Assembly (NCBI GenBank): GCA_946965045.2
Contig: OX337230.1
Location: 3,534,001-3,598,000 of the forward strand
Direction of reading: 5' to 3'
Source: Epithemia pelagica
Lineage: Eukaryota; Bacillariophyta; Bacillariophyceae; Surirellales; Surirellaceae
Length of the DNA stretch: 64,000 bases
A model generated the notes under the pieces. The model saw only the letters and a program-made list of their open reading frames with translations, made no database searches and had not been told where the DNA came from. Position numbers and translations under genes: made by a program. Shown in pieces: positions 19,584-29,343 of the stretch. Each line of letters opens with the position of its first letter. The first letter of the stretch is position 1.

Positions 19584-20919
19584 TTACTGTTCAGTGCAAA
19601 CAAGTATTCCATTGTTTGTGACATGCCCTTCTCGCGAGTAGAAGATTGTCCGATTTCCACAGGTGATGCTTTTTGTTTGGGACGAAATTTTGCTTCCTTG
19701 TCTCTTAAAAGCTTTTGTCTCCCCTTCCGAAATCACATTGGAAATAGGAAGTGTCCAATTCAGAGTTTTCTTTTCACACTCGCTTTCATCGTCAAAGAGG
19801 TAAGGAGCACACCCAAACAATGGACCAAGCCACACTTCCAACGAGCATTGAACATGCTTGCACTTTTTTTCACAGATGGCTTCATTCAGCTCTGCGTAAG
19901 CAGATCGAGGATGCCTCTTTATGGTGGATCGACTGATCAGGAACTGGCTTCTCCAGGACGTTGTCCAGGACTTTTGTGTGCGCAATCCTGGTGCCAATCG
20001 ATCCTGAAGACTCTGTCTCACGGTATCGTTTTTCATATGCCATCCCGACCGGACAATGCGTCCAAGACCGGCATAGGATACACCATCCATGCGGTTTCGT
20101 ATGTCCTGGACAAATTCAGGGTTTTCTTTCCGAGCCTCTCCTTGCAAAAACGCAATTTGTTTGGGAAGTGTGTCGTAGCGTTTGATAACATAGTCAAAGT
20201 ACGAATAGGTTTCTCGTCCGCAATTCTTGACGTCGCGATGAATGCTCACGCAGTCCTGGACATGCTTGAACCCTGGAATTGTCCCATTGCAGGGGGAGAA
20301 TATGTGGAAGTGAAGGCCATCGCAGGAACCAAAAGCGTCCAAGTACGACAGATCTTCCCGGCAGTGTCCAACGACAATTTCTAGATCGGGAAGTGGCAAC
20401 GAAGAAGCGTCTTCCGGAGAAGCACCAGCAGTTGCGATGGTGTTTAGAGAACTGTTTGGGTCGTTCTTGATTTCCATTTCTGTCACGATTGCCGCAGCTA
20501 ATTTCATTGACCGGACGAGACTAAGTGATGCGAAAACTGTCGCCAAGGCCACAAAAAGCAGCAGTGACAGTCGAAGAAAATTCTTCGGTCCTTTGGCTTT
20601 GGATTCGACAGCCAGATTTTCGTCCGTGTCGTGGCGGGACGTCCTGGTGGTGGTGCAACGAACAAAAGAGGGAGGGGAACGAAGCAATGGTGCGCAATTC
20701 CATGGTCAGCATGACAATCAGTGCTCCCGAGATGCGAGTTCAACGCGCGATGGTTGGTTCGTACCGACGCCGGTTGTGTTTCAGCAGGCGCTTCGAGCGG
20801 TGGTGTTTCGTCCGGGCACTCCTCCAGCACTGGCAGACCCGGTCATCCTCCGCCGTCTTTCCCGCATCTAGGGAAGGAGTCCGAACAGAGCCGGGGAGAT
20901 CCAGCGGAGAAGCAGTCAT
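19584..20919 (-). CDS. DUF3431 family type II membrane protein, two exons
   Basis: The main frame (19584-20643) has no usable ATG before the membrane segment. An upstream exon, 20765-20919, starting with ATG 20919, supplies it. The intron 20644-20764 (121 bp) begins GTACGA, ends in a long pyrimidine tract plus CACCACCAG, and the phases match (CG + G). The predicted protein has 404 residues: a basic cytosolic tail, one transmembrane helix (FLRLSLLLFVALATVFASLSLV), a linker, then a domain with IVVGHCREDLSYLD, NCGRETYSYFDYVI and LPKQIAFLQGE. These motifs match DUF3431, a family known mainly from fungi and other eukaryotes and thought to resemble glycosyltransferases. A Golgi location is inferred from topology. 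A retroelement ends 61 bp upstream of the start codon. Confidence 0.75.
20644..20764 (-). other. Predicted intron of the DUF3431 gene
   Basis: On the minus strand the donor is CG|GTACGA and the acceptor is CACCACCAG|GACGTC after a T/C-rich tract. Splicing restores an ATG and the reading frame. Confidence 0.65.
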
Positions 20920-20980
20920 GGTGGAACTCTTTCTTTTATGCACCAGCCGATGCGCGATGAGCAATACGTGAATGGTTATG

Positions 20981-21169
20981 GATCAAATCCGTCGATGACC
21001 TTTACAAGATCTTCTTTCCAACAATTTATGATTGCTGAAACTTTGTTGGGACGGTCTTTCCAAAAGACCGTCCCAACACACTCTCTCCTTCCAGGAACTC
21101 CTTTGGGTGTGATGACTCGATCAGCGTTCGTCCGTCGGTCCCTTCTTGACCGGGGGCGGTACGATGCGG
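20981..21169. repeat. Left terminal direct repeat (3' end of YR retroelement)
   Basis: The 189 bp runs from GATCAAATCCGTCG to GGTACGATGCGG and is identical to 29344-29532. It contains a perfect 33-bp palindrome (21045-21077). Confidence 0.97.
21045..21077. repeat. Perfect hairpin in terminal repeat: 15-bp stems, 3-nt loop
   Basis: GTTGGGACGGTCTTT, spacer CCA, then AAAGACCGTCCCAAC. The same hairpin is in the right terminal repeat at about 29408-29440. Palindromes of this kind fit a tyrosine-recombinase core site or an RNA structure used in replication; the role is inferred. Confidence 0.9.
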
Positions 21170-21646
21170 TACTTGTTCCTCACTTTTCCTCGCATCACAC
21201 TCTTCATCGTTCCTGGGTTATTCTTTCAATGATAAACGTTATATTAAAGTACTTAACCAACACTGGGGGGGTATAGGCCCCCCACCCATCAATCCCGTAT
21301 AGGGAGGGATCCAGAATCGCGCCGCGCTGTCAGAACTCCAGTTTCTGAACAGTACGCGTCTGCTGTGGGCGAGCGTGCGTCCAACCAGTGAGCCATTCTC
21401 CCTTTACTCACGAATGAGCCTGTACTCTCGAAATCTCTTCGCAGTAGTACAGTAGTCAGCTGCTGTGGAGTGCCACCCCCTAGCAACCAACTCAGAGAAC
21501 AACCCCCTCATTTTCCGCAGACAAGCTGACAACAACAAGCGACCTGGACATGCACCACTAGGTGGTACAGCCGAGTCTTCACCCCGTGTGGTCGTTCCTC
21601 TCACAAACCTTCATCCGTCTCTCTCCTCCATATCTTTATTTCGACA
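21170..21646. other. 3' untranslated region of the YR retroelement
   Basis: This is a non-coding stretch between ORF3 and the left terminal repeat. It contains an imperfect palindrome GGGGGGGTATAGGCCCCCC near 21266-21284. Confidence 0.5.
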
Positions 21647-23224
21647 TTACATCATCTCGGAGAATCGCACCAACGTCTCCACAGACGCTTTGGCATCAGA
21701 GTATCTTTCCACCATAGACATGGAAGGAAGCACTCCTCTTCCTCGTAAGTGTTTTCGCCATCTGTTGTTCGCCTCCAAGACTTCCGTGGGAATTGCCCTG
21801 TTTTGCGCTTCCGTCGTCGCACCTCGTCGCAATGACCTTCTCACACTGTACTCCTCTTCTATCTTGATAGAATCAGAAAAGAGCTGAGGACGCCTGTGTT
21901 GGATTCGTTTCCACAAGTCGTGGAACAGCACGTCCAAGTCTCCCACAGATGCCCGAGCGATTTGACCCTTGCGTTTGCTGACACGAAACATCGGGCCCGA
22001 TACGATTTTGTTGTCGTTCAAACAACGTATTGCCCTCTCAAACCATACTCGAATCTTGATTCCCGATGCCGTCTCATCCGCAAGAGGATGAATGTAAATT
22101 CTGTATGTACCGTTGGTCTGTTTGAAGCGTCCAGCTAACGCCAGTGGGACGTGCCTCTTTCGCGTGTACTCCAAACCCTCAGTCCAATACTTCCTCATCA
22201 ATCCCACATCAATCTGCGGTATCTCTTCGCCTCTCAATGCTGCGACAAACCCAGCAATCACCATGGCTCCAGTCAAAGCGACCTCTGTTCTTCTCGCCCC
22301 CTTCGGGCCCCCTTGCCAATCTTCCTCCAGAATTTCCAACCCTGCTTTCACCTCGTCAAGAGTCGTCGCCTGATCAGGGATCCAGACATCCCCCATTCGC
22401 CTATGGCACCCAGTCATGAACCTTTTGTACCAATGGCTGTTGGTGGTACTTGCACTAAAGAACAATCCACCACGTTCTCCATGTCCCACTGTGGAGAGAC
22501 CCGTGCCTCCTGGCAAAGTGTGATAGATATTCGATACGGCCGACCGAACCTTTCGAGCTGTCTCGAATTGGATGTGCCGAGAATTGCGGCCTTGATTCAT
22601 AGTCTTCATCAGCATTAAACAAGCCACATTGAGGCCTTGCTCATTGACGATCGGACACGGGCCTCTGGGTGGGAGTGGCTCCTCCAGACCCATTGCTTCT
22701 CCCGTTGCAACCAGGCTCTTAATCTCTCGCCAGTTCTTTTCAACTGTGGTCCGTTCTCGGGCCCAAAACGCGTCCAAGATGGCCCGTCGAATACACAACA
22801 ATAGGAGCTTATCCGCTTCCTTGTTCTCGTTGGGGTACCTTCCTTGCAGGTTATAAAAGCTGCAATCATCGCACTGAAACGTGCACATTAAGTCGTCGCC
22901 AACCCGAGCCACCTGGAACCTGTGCTGATCATCTGCCAGTTCACCGTTCAACTCATTATCCAACAAGGCATCATCCAAGTCACCAGCCTCGTACACCGGG
23001 AACTTGTCCTCGGCAAGTTGAGCATAACATTTTGCGTGCCAAATTCCTGCGCATGTCCTACTCGTCCCCCTTGTATTCCCAAAGTTGGCACAAACGATTC
23101 CGCACAGTGGAAGCACCGGATGTCCACAGCACTTGCAATTCCCGGTCCATTTGGTCCAACAGCGTCGTGCTCCTCTTGACTTGCCAAGGTCGTCTGTAAA
23201 GAAAAGGACAGATAAATGCAACAA
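21647..23224 (-). CDS. YR retroelement ORF3: Cys-rich region plus tyrosine recombinase
   Basis: The open frame of 525 codons has no ATG near its start, so it must be reached by frameshift or splicing from ORF2, which it overlaps by 167 bp in the +1 frame. The N-terminal part has paired Cys and His (CKCCGHP, CGIVC, WHAKCY, CTFQCDDC), probably zinc-binding. The C-terminal part has tyrosine-recombinase boxes: an Arg in FVAALRGEEIPQ (about residue 330), the second box RRSLRRGATTEAQNRAIP (about 460) and the presumed nucleophile in MVERYSDA (about 507). The usual HxxR His appears as Arg (RSLR). This enzyme would integrate a circular DNA copy by strand exchange. Confidence 0.75.
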   Translation of the reverse strand: MLHLSVLFFTDDLGKSRGARRCWTKWTGNCKCCGHPVLPLCGIVCANFGNTRGTSRTCAGIWHAKCYAQLAEDKFPVYEAGDLDDALLDNELNGELADDQHRFQVARVGDDLMCTFQCDDCSFYNLQGRYPNENKEADKLLLLCIRRAILDAFWARERTTVEKNWREIKSLVATGEAMGLEEPLPPRGPCPIVNEQGLNVACLMLMKTMNQGRNSRHIQFETARKVRSAVSNIYHTLPGGTGLSTVGHGERGGLFFSASTTNSHWYKRFMTGCHRRMGDVWIPDQATTLDEVKAGLEILEEDWQGGPKGARRTEVALTGAMVIAGFVAALRGEEIPQIDVGLMRKYWTEGLEYTRKRHVPLALAGRFKQTNGTYRIYIHPLADETASGIKIRVWFERAIRCLNDNKIVSGPMFRVSKRKGQIARASVGDLDVLFHDLWKRIQHRRPQLFSDSIKIEEEYSVRRSLRRGATTEAQNRAIPTEVLEANNRWRKHLRGRGVLPSMSMVERYSDAKASVETLVRFSEMM

Positions 23225-26200
23225 TCAAAGGTTCGTGTTGAGATTTGCTCCACAAAGAACTGCCCACCGGCACAGTGAAAACACAATCCGCGACTTTTCC
23301 CAGCTTCTTTCTCCAGCGATTAGTCATCAACGCAGGGCAGGCAAAGATGTGTCCGGTTCTTGTTCGAATGTGTCTTGCTTCACATAATTGGTCGACGGCT
23401 ACGTCTGCTATCGCAGGCGGTGGAAGCCAAATGAAGTTATTGTCCTCGAACGCCTTGTCGAACCAATCCTTCGTGCCAAGCCTTTTCCAATCTAATACGG
23501 GTGCGCAGCTCTTCAGCCACTCAGCCAATCCGGGTTGTCGTTCTTCCGCCGTCTTATTAAGCGGCACATACATAAGCATGTCCCCTCCTGCCATCACTCC
23601 AGTCATCAAATCACCCCGGGACAGACCATCCGTCCCCTGCTCTATCATACGAGTACCTGCCACCCAGATGACCCGAATGAATACCTTCCCCAACATCTCA
23701 AGCCGCTTCGTTCGAAGGACAAGTTCAAATAGCAGTGGAGATGATGACGTCCCTTTAAAAAATGCGGATTCAGCCGTCGAATTGTCGGTGAACATAAACA
23801 CTTCTGACCCTTTTGGAATTGTGCCATCGTTCACCAACGCTTCCAATCTCAAAACGAGATTATACAATTCTCGATAATTCGACGATCGAGAGCCGTATTC
23901 GCGAGTCCACAGGCCGTGTTCCGTCTCAACGGTTGGAGAACCGTACAACCATAGCGATGACCCAAACCCGTCGCCAGAGGCGTCTCCAAATACTATCGCC
24001 ACTTTGGCTCCTTTGGATGGTCGTGCCAAGACCTTCGGCGGCGATTCATCTTTGGTCAATTCACTCAACGCAATTACATCATCCTTGAACCGCGGTGCTT
24101 GCCGAACCTCCTTTGGCGGTCCTTCTTGATTCGCCAATTCACCATGCTTGCGTTTTCGCCTATCCTTCTCAGGCAATCGCCAGCCCTCTGAATCTCGATC
24201 CTCTCGCCAAGATTCTAACGTGTGGTGAATTCCCTTCAGGTAAGGGACCATTGTTTCGAACGTAAGAGAAACATACACCAAGAATCCTCTCACCCTTTCA
24301 AGTTCCTTTCGATTGATCTTGTCGTCGCCCTTCGCCCATTTCCTTAACGTGGCCACATGACCACGCGTTTTATTCCACCGCTCTTGCGATACAGTCTTGA
24401 AAACCTGTCCATCCTGGTTTGAGCCAACCACTGCTCCAGCCCAAGCTCCAGGCGTTTTGCTCGGTGGTCGTCGTTTCCTTGCTGCGTCTTGTAACCCAAA
24501 GTACGCGGCTCCCTTTGCCATCCGACTTGCCGCCAGCCATGCCTCCTCCTCGGTTGGTGCTGTTTCCCTTAAGTCGTCTACATATGGGTGAACGTCCGCG
24601 GCTATATCGCCGCTTTCTCTAACCTTGCTGATCCACGGGATGCTGGGATCATAGTCCGAATCCCCGGGTAAGTTTATTCGCACGTCGACCCAACCAAAAA
24701 TGTTCTCTGGATCTAACCTGTCTCCAAAAATTATTCTCTTTACTCGTTGGGCATTTTGAGTTGCCTGATACGGAGACGTCGTGAGGCCCATCGCGCACCG
24801 AGTCCATGCCTCCCACAAACGCGTGCGTCCGTACTTCTCTTTTAGTTCTTCTGGGAACAAGTCTGTTATGTCAATACCGGTATACGCCCGTAGATCGGGG
24901 TGCAACCAGAAATTTAAAAACATTTCCCCAAAGTCGTTGTCTGCCGACCAAGTTCTTGATTCCACAGTACGAAGCATGGATGTCACGTTTCCCAGACCAA
25001 ACCATGGGGCGAACAAGGCGTCGTTGAGACCACTTTTGGTCCCATCATACACCATGCGAATATCGTCCTCCCCCTTCGGGACCGAGAAGAAACTGGTAAG
25101 CGACTTGATGCCTGGTGTGTGTGAGATGTAACCCCGCTGTCTCACTTTCGTTAGTTTCTTCTTCTCGAACGATCTCTGCTTCTCATCGGGGTTCGCTTTC
25201 TGTCTTCTTCGGTACGACGGAGGGTCACCGATCCACATTGGGGCGATGCCATCACGCATCTCGCGCATCCACTGTGCATCTGGCATCCTCCAGAAAAAGG
25301 GGGACGAACCCTTGTCCCAGTCCCACCACGACGCCTGAGCCGCGTGGGACAAAGCACTCAGGCCTGCTTTGATCGTTCGGTCTTTCAGACTCTTATCCTC
25401 ACTAAAATCATCGTCGAATCTCTGAAAGCGCCACCAGAGCCAAAAGTCCGAACTGACAAGACGCTTCCAGTATCTCAGCGCCCCTTTTCGAATGATCTCG
25501 AGCGCCTTAACACATTTTGCTTGATGCTCTACTTCTTTTAGACCCAACTTCTCACAGATCCGATCATCCCAAAGGTACGTGGGGATTTTCGCATCGTCAG
25601 ATTTGGTTGCCTTCAAATTTCGGTCCTCACGTCGTTCCTCTACATTCAAGGATCCGACTCCTTCATCGCAATCAGGAACCGAGTACAACGCCTCGATATC
25701 CGTCATTCGCAATACTTCGGTTTCTTTCCCGTCATCCATATGAACGTCGTGGGCCGACTCTCTCCCTCCAACTTGTGCACCATGAGTCGTCGTCTCTCTT
25801 GTCGCCTCCCTCTCATCACTCAGCCATCCTCGTAACGAGAGCGCTACCTGCACCCGACTCTTGAACGGGACCCTTAATTCTTTGACCCAACAATTCAACT
25901 CCTGCGCCGTTGCACGCTTGTGCAACTCTGCTGGAAAGTCGAGCGCAATGGCCAGTTCTTGTGGAGCCAACTTACGACACACCCAATCAGTCTTTGAAAA
26001 CACACACGGCAACTCATGTTCTTGATTCCGGTCGTGTTTCCAATTCATTTTTCGATCCATCACCGACCGTCCTTGTACCCCAGGCTCGTACGCCTTTGGT
26101 GGTGGACATTCGCGTCCATGCACAGTGGGATCCAGAACACCACTCATCGTTGTCTTCACCAGTCCTCCTTCCACATAATCTCTCCAACAATCAACAAAAC

Positions 26201-26873
26201 AACGACTTGTTCCTTCCCTTACTCGCTCTGCTACGTGGATCAATGAGACTTGCGTGGTTACTCCTCCCAGCTCATTGTGCTCTAACTTCATCACCGTTTT
26301 TCTCCATTCTGTCCCTGACTTGTCGAAAGGTCCAGCTCCTTGTCGCCCTCCTATCCAACAAACCACCCGAACTGACTCCATCTTCCAAACTGAGTGCCCC
26401 GGTCCAGGCGACAATCCGCTATCAAACAGAACAACATCAACCTCTGGGCGCTTTTGCCATGATTGCGGTTCACTGAATTCAACCCTTGACCTTTTGCTCC
26501 CTCTGTTCTTTGACAGTTTCCCTTCTCGCTGAATCGCCATCGTCGCCCAAACACTCGAACCGGTCTCGCCACTCTTCGCCCTTTCTTCAGGCGTATCAAT
26601 CCACAAAACCGGTCCCAGCGACGATACCGCCCAAAACCAAAAGGGTGTTCCACCACTTATCAACCCGATTCGACACTCGCCCCGTCCTACTTTCAAGCGA
26701 GTTAATTTTCGCTCTGACACTCCAATTTGCGAGTTGCAAGTCGACAGATTATCTACGTAACAATTATTTGCCGTCGATCGGTTGTCACTCATCCCATCCT
26801 CCTCTCCAAATTTCATTGCCGCCTGTTCCTCCATTTCCAACGCCCTTCTCTTCCTTCCCAGCACTCCTTCCAT
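23058..26873 (-). CDS. YR retroelement ORF2: reverse transcriptase and RNase H
   Basis: The 1271-residue protein starts at ATG 26873, ten nucleotides after the ORF1 stop, so it may be translated by reinitiation. The first 550 or so residues are not recognised. From about residue 600 RT motifs follow: VYDGTKSGLND, a GLTTSPYQATQ palm segment, and the catalytic PYVDD at about 763. RNase H comes at about 955-1080 (VFGDASGDGFGSSLW, FTDNSTAES and DGLSRGD). This RT style, with GDxDxGEMFLNF-like wording (here ADNDFGEMFLNF), is shared with DIRS-like elements of algae. The last part, containing VGSSLWSKSQHEPL, is the conserved tail of such ORFs. Confidence 0.85.
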   Translation of the reverse strand: MEGVLGRKRRALEMEEQAAMKFGEEDGMSDNRSTANNCYVDNLSTCNSQIGVSERKLTRLKVGRGECRIGLISGGTPFWFWAVSSLGPVLWIDTPEERAKSGETGSSVWATMAIQREGKLSKNRGSKRSRVEFSEPQSWQKRPEVDVVLFDSGLSPGPGHSVWKMESVRVVCWIGGRQGAGPFDKSGTEWRKTVMKLEHNELGGVTTQVSLIHVAERVREGTSRCFVDCWRDYVEGGLVKTTMSGVLDPTVHGRECPPPKAYEPGVQGRSVMDRKMNWKHDRNQEHELPCVFSKTDWVCRKLAPQELAIALDFPAELHKRATAQELNCWVKELRVPFKSRVQVALSLRGWLSDEREATRETTTHGAQVGGRESAHDVHMDDGKETEVLRMTDIEALYSVPDCDEGVGSLNVEERREDRNLKATKSDDAKIPTYLWDDRICEKLGLKEVEHQAKCVKALEIIRKGALRYWKRLVSSDFWLWWRFQRFDDDFSEDKSLKDRTIKAGLSALSHAAQASWWDWDKGSSPFFWRMPDAQWMREMRDGIAPMWIGDPPSYRRRQKANPDEKQRSFEKKKLTKVRQRGYISHTPGIKSLTSFFSVPKGEDDIRMVYDGTKSGLNDALFAPWFGLGNVTSMLRTVESRTWSADNDFGEMFLNFWLHPDLRAYTGIDITDLFPEELKEKYGRTRLWEAWTRCAMGLTTSPYQATQNAQRVKRIIFGDRLDPENIFGWVDVRINLPGDSDYDPSIPWISKVRESGDIAADVHPYVDDLRETAPTEEEAWLAASRMAKGAAYFGLQDAARKRRPPSKTPGAWAGAVVGSNQDGQVFKTVSQERWNKTRGHVATLRKWAKGDDKINRKELERVRGFLVYVSLTFETMVPYLKGIHHTLESWREDRDSEGWRLPEKDRRKRKHGELANQEGPPKEVRQAPRFKDDVIALSELTKDESPPKVLARPSKGAKVAIVFGDASGDGFGSSLWLYGSPTVETEHGLWTREYGSRSSNYRELYNLVLRLEALVNDGTIPKGSEVFMFTDNSTAESAFFKGTSSSPLLFELVLRTKRLEMLGKVFIRVIWVAGTRMIEQGTDGLSRGDLMTGVMAGGDMLMYVPLNKTAEERQPGLAEWLKSCAPVLDWKRLGTKDWFDKAFEDNNFIWLPPPAIADVAVDQLCEARHIRTRTGHIFACPALMTNRWRKKLGKVADCVFTVPVGSSLWSKSQHEPLIVAFICPFLYRRPWQVKRSTTLLDQMDRELQVLWTSGASTVRNRLCQLWEYKGDE

Positions 26874-26885
26874 CTCTTCTCCTTT

Positions 26886-29257
26886 TCACGACGAGCTCTT
26901 TTTTCCTCCGTTCTTATTGGCCGCCGCCACAGCTGAGTTCACCGAGCGTTGGAGTTTTTCCATTCGTTCTTCCAAACCGGTTTGCAAGGCCGTGAATTTA
27001 GACCTTGGTGTGGCAAACCGAATGAGATGCTCATGTAAAATGAGGGCTATCTTCGGATGGCCACTGAAATCGGCCTGGCGGTACTCCTTCATGACTTCAT
27101 GGGCGCGCAACGTACCCCAGAGCATTCCAGCTGGAGTATTCGTTGCCCGTCCTGGAGCTCTCGCCTCTCGCAAACTTCGAAACACCGCCCGTACGCAGTG
27201 AGAGATGAGTACCCATACCTCATGGCTACTCGCCTCGCTCTCTGCCTGCACTTGTTGATGGTACCGGACGATCCAGTGACATAGATCGTCCCAAAAGGTC
27301 TTGCTTTGGAGCAATAGTTCATGTGCAACGCTTGCAGGTTCAGTCCCAAAAGCAAACAAGTCACTGATGGCCTGTTCCAGAGTTCGCCGACCATCCTTTA
27401 CATGGTCAAGGATTCTTTGGTGGATCCCTTCTCGGCCAGACGGAGGGTGAAAATCTTCATACTTTGGTACACCTCCCAACGCTCGAGAGTTCGTTGTCAC
27501 CGATTGATCCGAACCCTTTCCCAATAACGGCGGCACCTCCAAACTGAACGACGCGATATAGGCCGTATGGTACGGAGTCTTATCTCGTACCTTGGCCGTC
27601 GTCGCTCGCAAGTTGGCCGCCCTCTCTTCATCCAAGCTAATGTCCGACGTGGCTAGTGATAACAGAGAAACTGCGTCCACAAACACATGAGGATCCGATG
27701 CCACCTCGTGACGAGACATCCAAGACACACAAAACCCCCGCGAAGGGAACACAATGGATCCCACCACGATTGCGTCTGATTCCGCTTGGTCCTGGAGGTC
27801 TTTCAGGTCCGTCTTCAAAACCTTGATCTCTTCTTTCATCCGTTGGAATTCCTCTTGCATCCATTGCATGCTATTCGGGTCAATACTCGTGGTAGAGGAC
27901 GGCTGAGCCGACCATCCCGCAGGAGTAGTGCCCACAGTCCCAACTCCCAGTGGCTGCATGGGCCACCCAAACGATACACCTGAACTCTTGGAGGTCTGCA
28001 ATCCATTCATCTGCCCTCCATGTTGTTCCATAACTTCAATGCGCTTCTTCAAATCCGACAACATGAGCGCCCATTTTCCGCCCGGGTCACTCTTCTCCGA
28101 CGTTGAGCGAGCCAGCAATTGAAGAGTAGGGTTGACAAACTGTTTCCTGAATTCGCTATGCTCCGCAAAGAAGCGGTCCAACCCTTCCTGTACCAAAACC
28201 TTGGAGGACGCTATCGTCTGTTCGACCTTGCGATCTAAGCCTTCCAATTTGCTTAAGAATGTCGCATCGAGTGGCTGGTTCAAACGTTTTGTCACAAGTT
28301 CTTGGAGCGATCTCACTGTTGTCATGCAATGAGTGAGGATTTCGAAAGCCGATTGAGTCCCGAACTCAGCCGACCGTTCTCCCAACAAAGCGTGAATCAA
28401 CGAGAGCTTCACGTGCAGCTTCTCTATCTCCTCATCAATAGAAGCTTCAACATCATCTCTATCTTGCCCTTCCTTCTCGTGCTCCATTCGTAGCGTGTTT
28501 ACATTAGACACTAGGTTGGACCAAGCTCCTCCCTGGAGTACCTTCACACTTGGCGTCGCCTGCGCACTGCCAATGTCATCTGGAACCTCCTTCCACGGAA
28601 CTGCGCGCCGTTTTTGCGGAGTAGAGACCGCAGTAGCCTTGACTCCCATCAAGTCATCATCCTCTTCACCCTCTACAGTTTCCACTACCACCTGAGCACC
28701 GCGTTTTCCTCGCTTGGGATTAGGCGTCATGGCCACAAACTTCACTTCTGCCTTGGTGTTCTCCATGACCTTGGCCGCTGTTGAGAGATCAACACCGTCG
28801 CCCGACTCGGATGCGGCATGCTTCAGAGATGCGAAGGTGGCTTGCCAACTCTCGAGGGATCGCAGACTGAGCTCTATCTCATTCCAGTCGAGAGAGCGAA
28901 CGCAATTCCCTGGCAGTACTGGTTGACAGAACAGCGTCTCGGACACATCGGAACTTGAAGAACTGCTTGCACCGCGAATAAACACGCCCGCCGTGTCGTC
29001 ACCAACTAACTTACTCCAGTCTTGCTTCTTGACGGCATGAGCAGCTACCGAACAATCCGACCGAATACACACGCGCTGCCCTGCGCCGATTAAACCCCGA
29101 CAAGACGCCTCAAAGGTATCTTGTTCCACCCGAACAACACCGAAGAGAGAACCCGAACGAAGGGTCCCCCCCCCCCCCCGGTCACAAACACAGAAGACTC
29201 ACCTGACGACCCCACAGAGGGAGAAGAATCCGGAGTACTCGTCTCCCACTCAAACAT
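26886..29257 (-). CDS. YR retroelement ORF1: Gag-like coiled-coil protein, predicted two exons
   Basis: The main frame (26886-29119) lacks an early ATG. A short upstream exon, 29203-29257, starts with ATG 29257 and ends at a consensus donor CAG|GTGAGT. The acceptor AACAAG|ATACC at 29119/29120 restores phase (G + AT). The 83-bp intron contains a run of 14 C/G. The predicted protein has about 762 residues: a Cys-containing N terminus (RVCIRSDCSVAAHAVKKQDW), an acidic and basic low-complexity section, then long heptad-like helices (EIEKLHVKLSLIHALL; EFQRMKEEIKVLKTDLKDLQD) and a globular C-terminal part. It probably forms the nucleocapsid of the element; no sequence family was recognised. Confidence 0.65.
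29120..29202 (-). other. Predicted intron in retroelement ORF1, containing a 14-base G/C run
   Basis: The donor is CAG|GTGAGTCTTC and the acceptor GGAACAAG|AT. The homopolymer of 14 C (plus strand 29166-29179) lies inside it. Confidence 0.5.
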
Positions 29258-29343
29258 CACGAAAACGACAAGGATGAGGTGGCTGGCACGGTCGAACAGG
29301 GAGAAAAACCGAAGCGAAAGAAGACTGCAAAGAACCGAAGGGT

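Noticed and set aside
20504-20830. 108-codon minus-strand frame overlapping the DUF3431 gene
   Set aside because: It covers the predicted intron and is out of frame with the membrane segment; splicing explains the start of the gene better.
20975-20990. Target-site duplication of the YR retroelement (GAT on both sides)
   Set aside because: The three bases are also part of the terminal repeat itself, so they cannot be distinguished from the element.
23195-23290. Intron joining retroelement ORF2 to ORF3
   Set aside because: A good acceptor exists, but no donor of matching phase stood out, and ORF2 looks conserved past the acceptor. Left as one of two possibilities.
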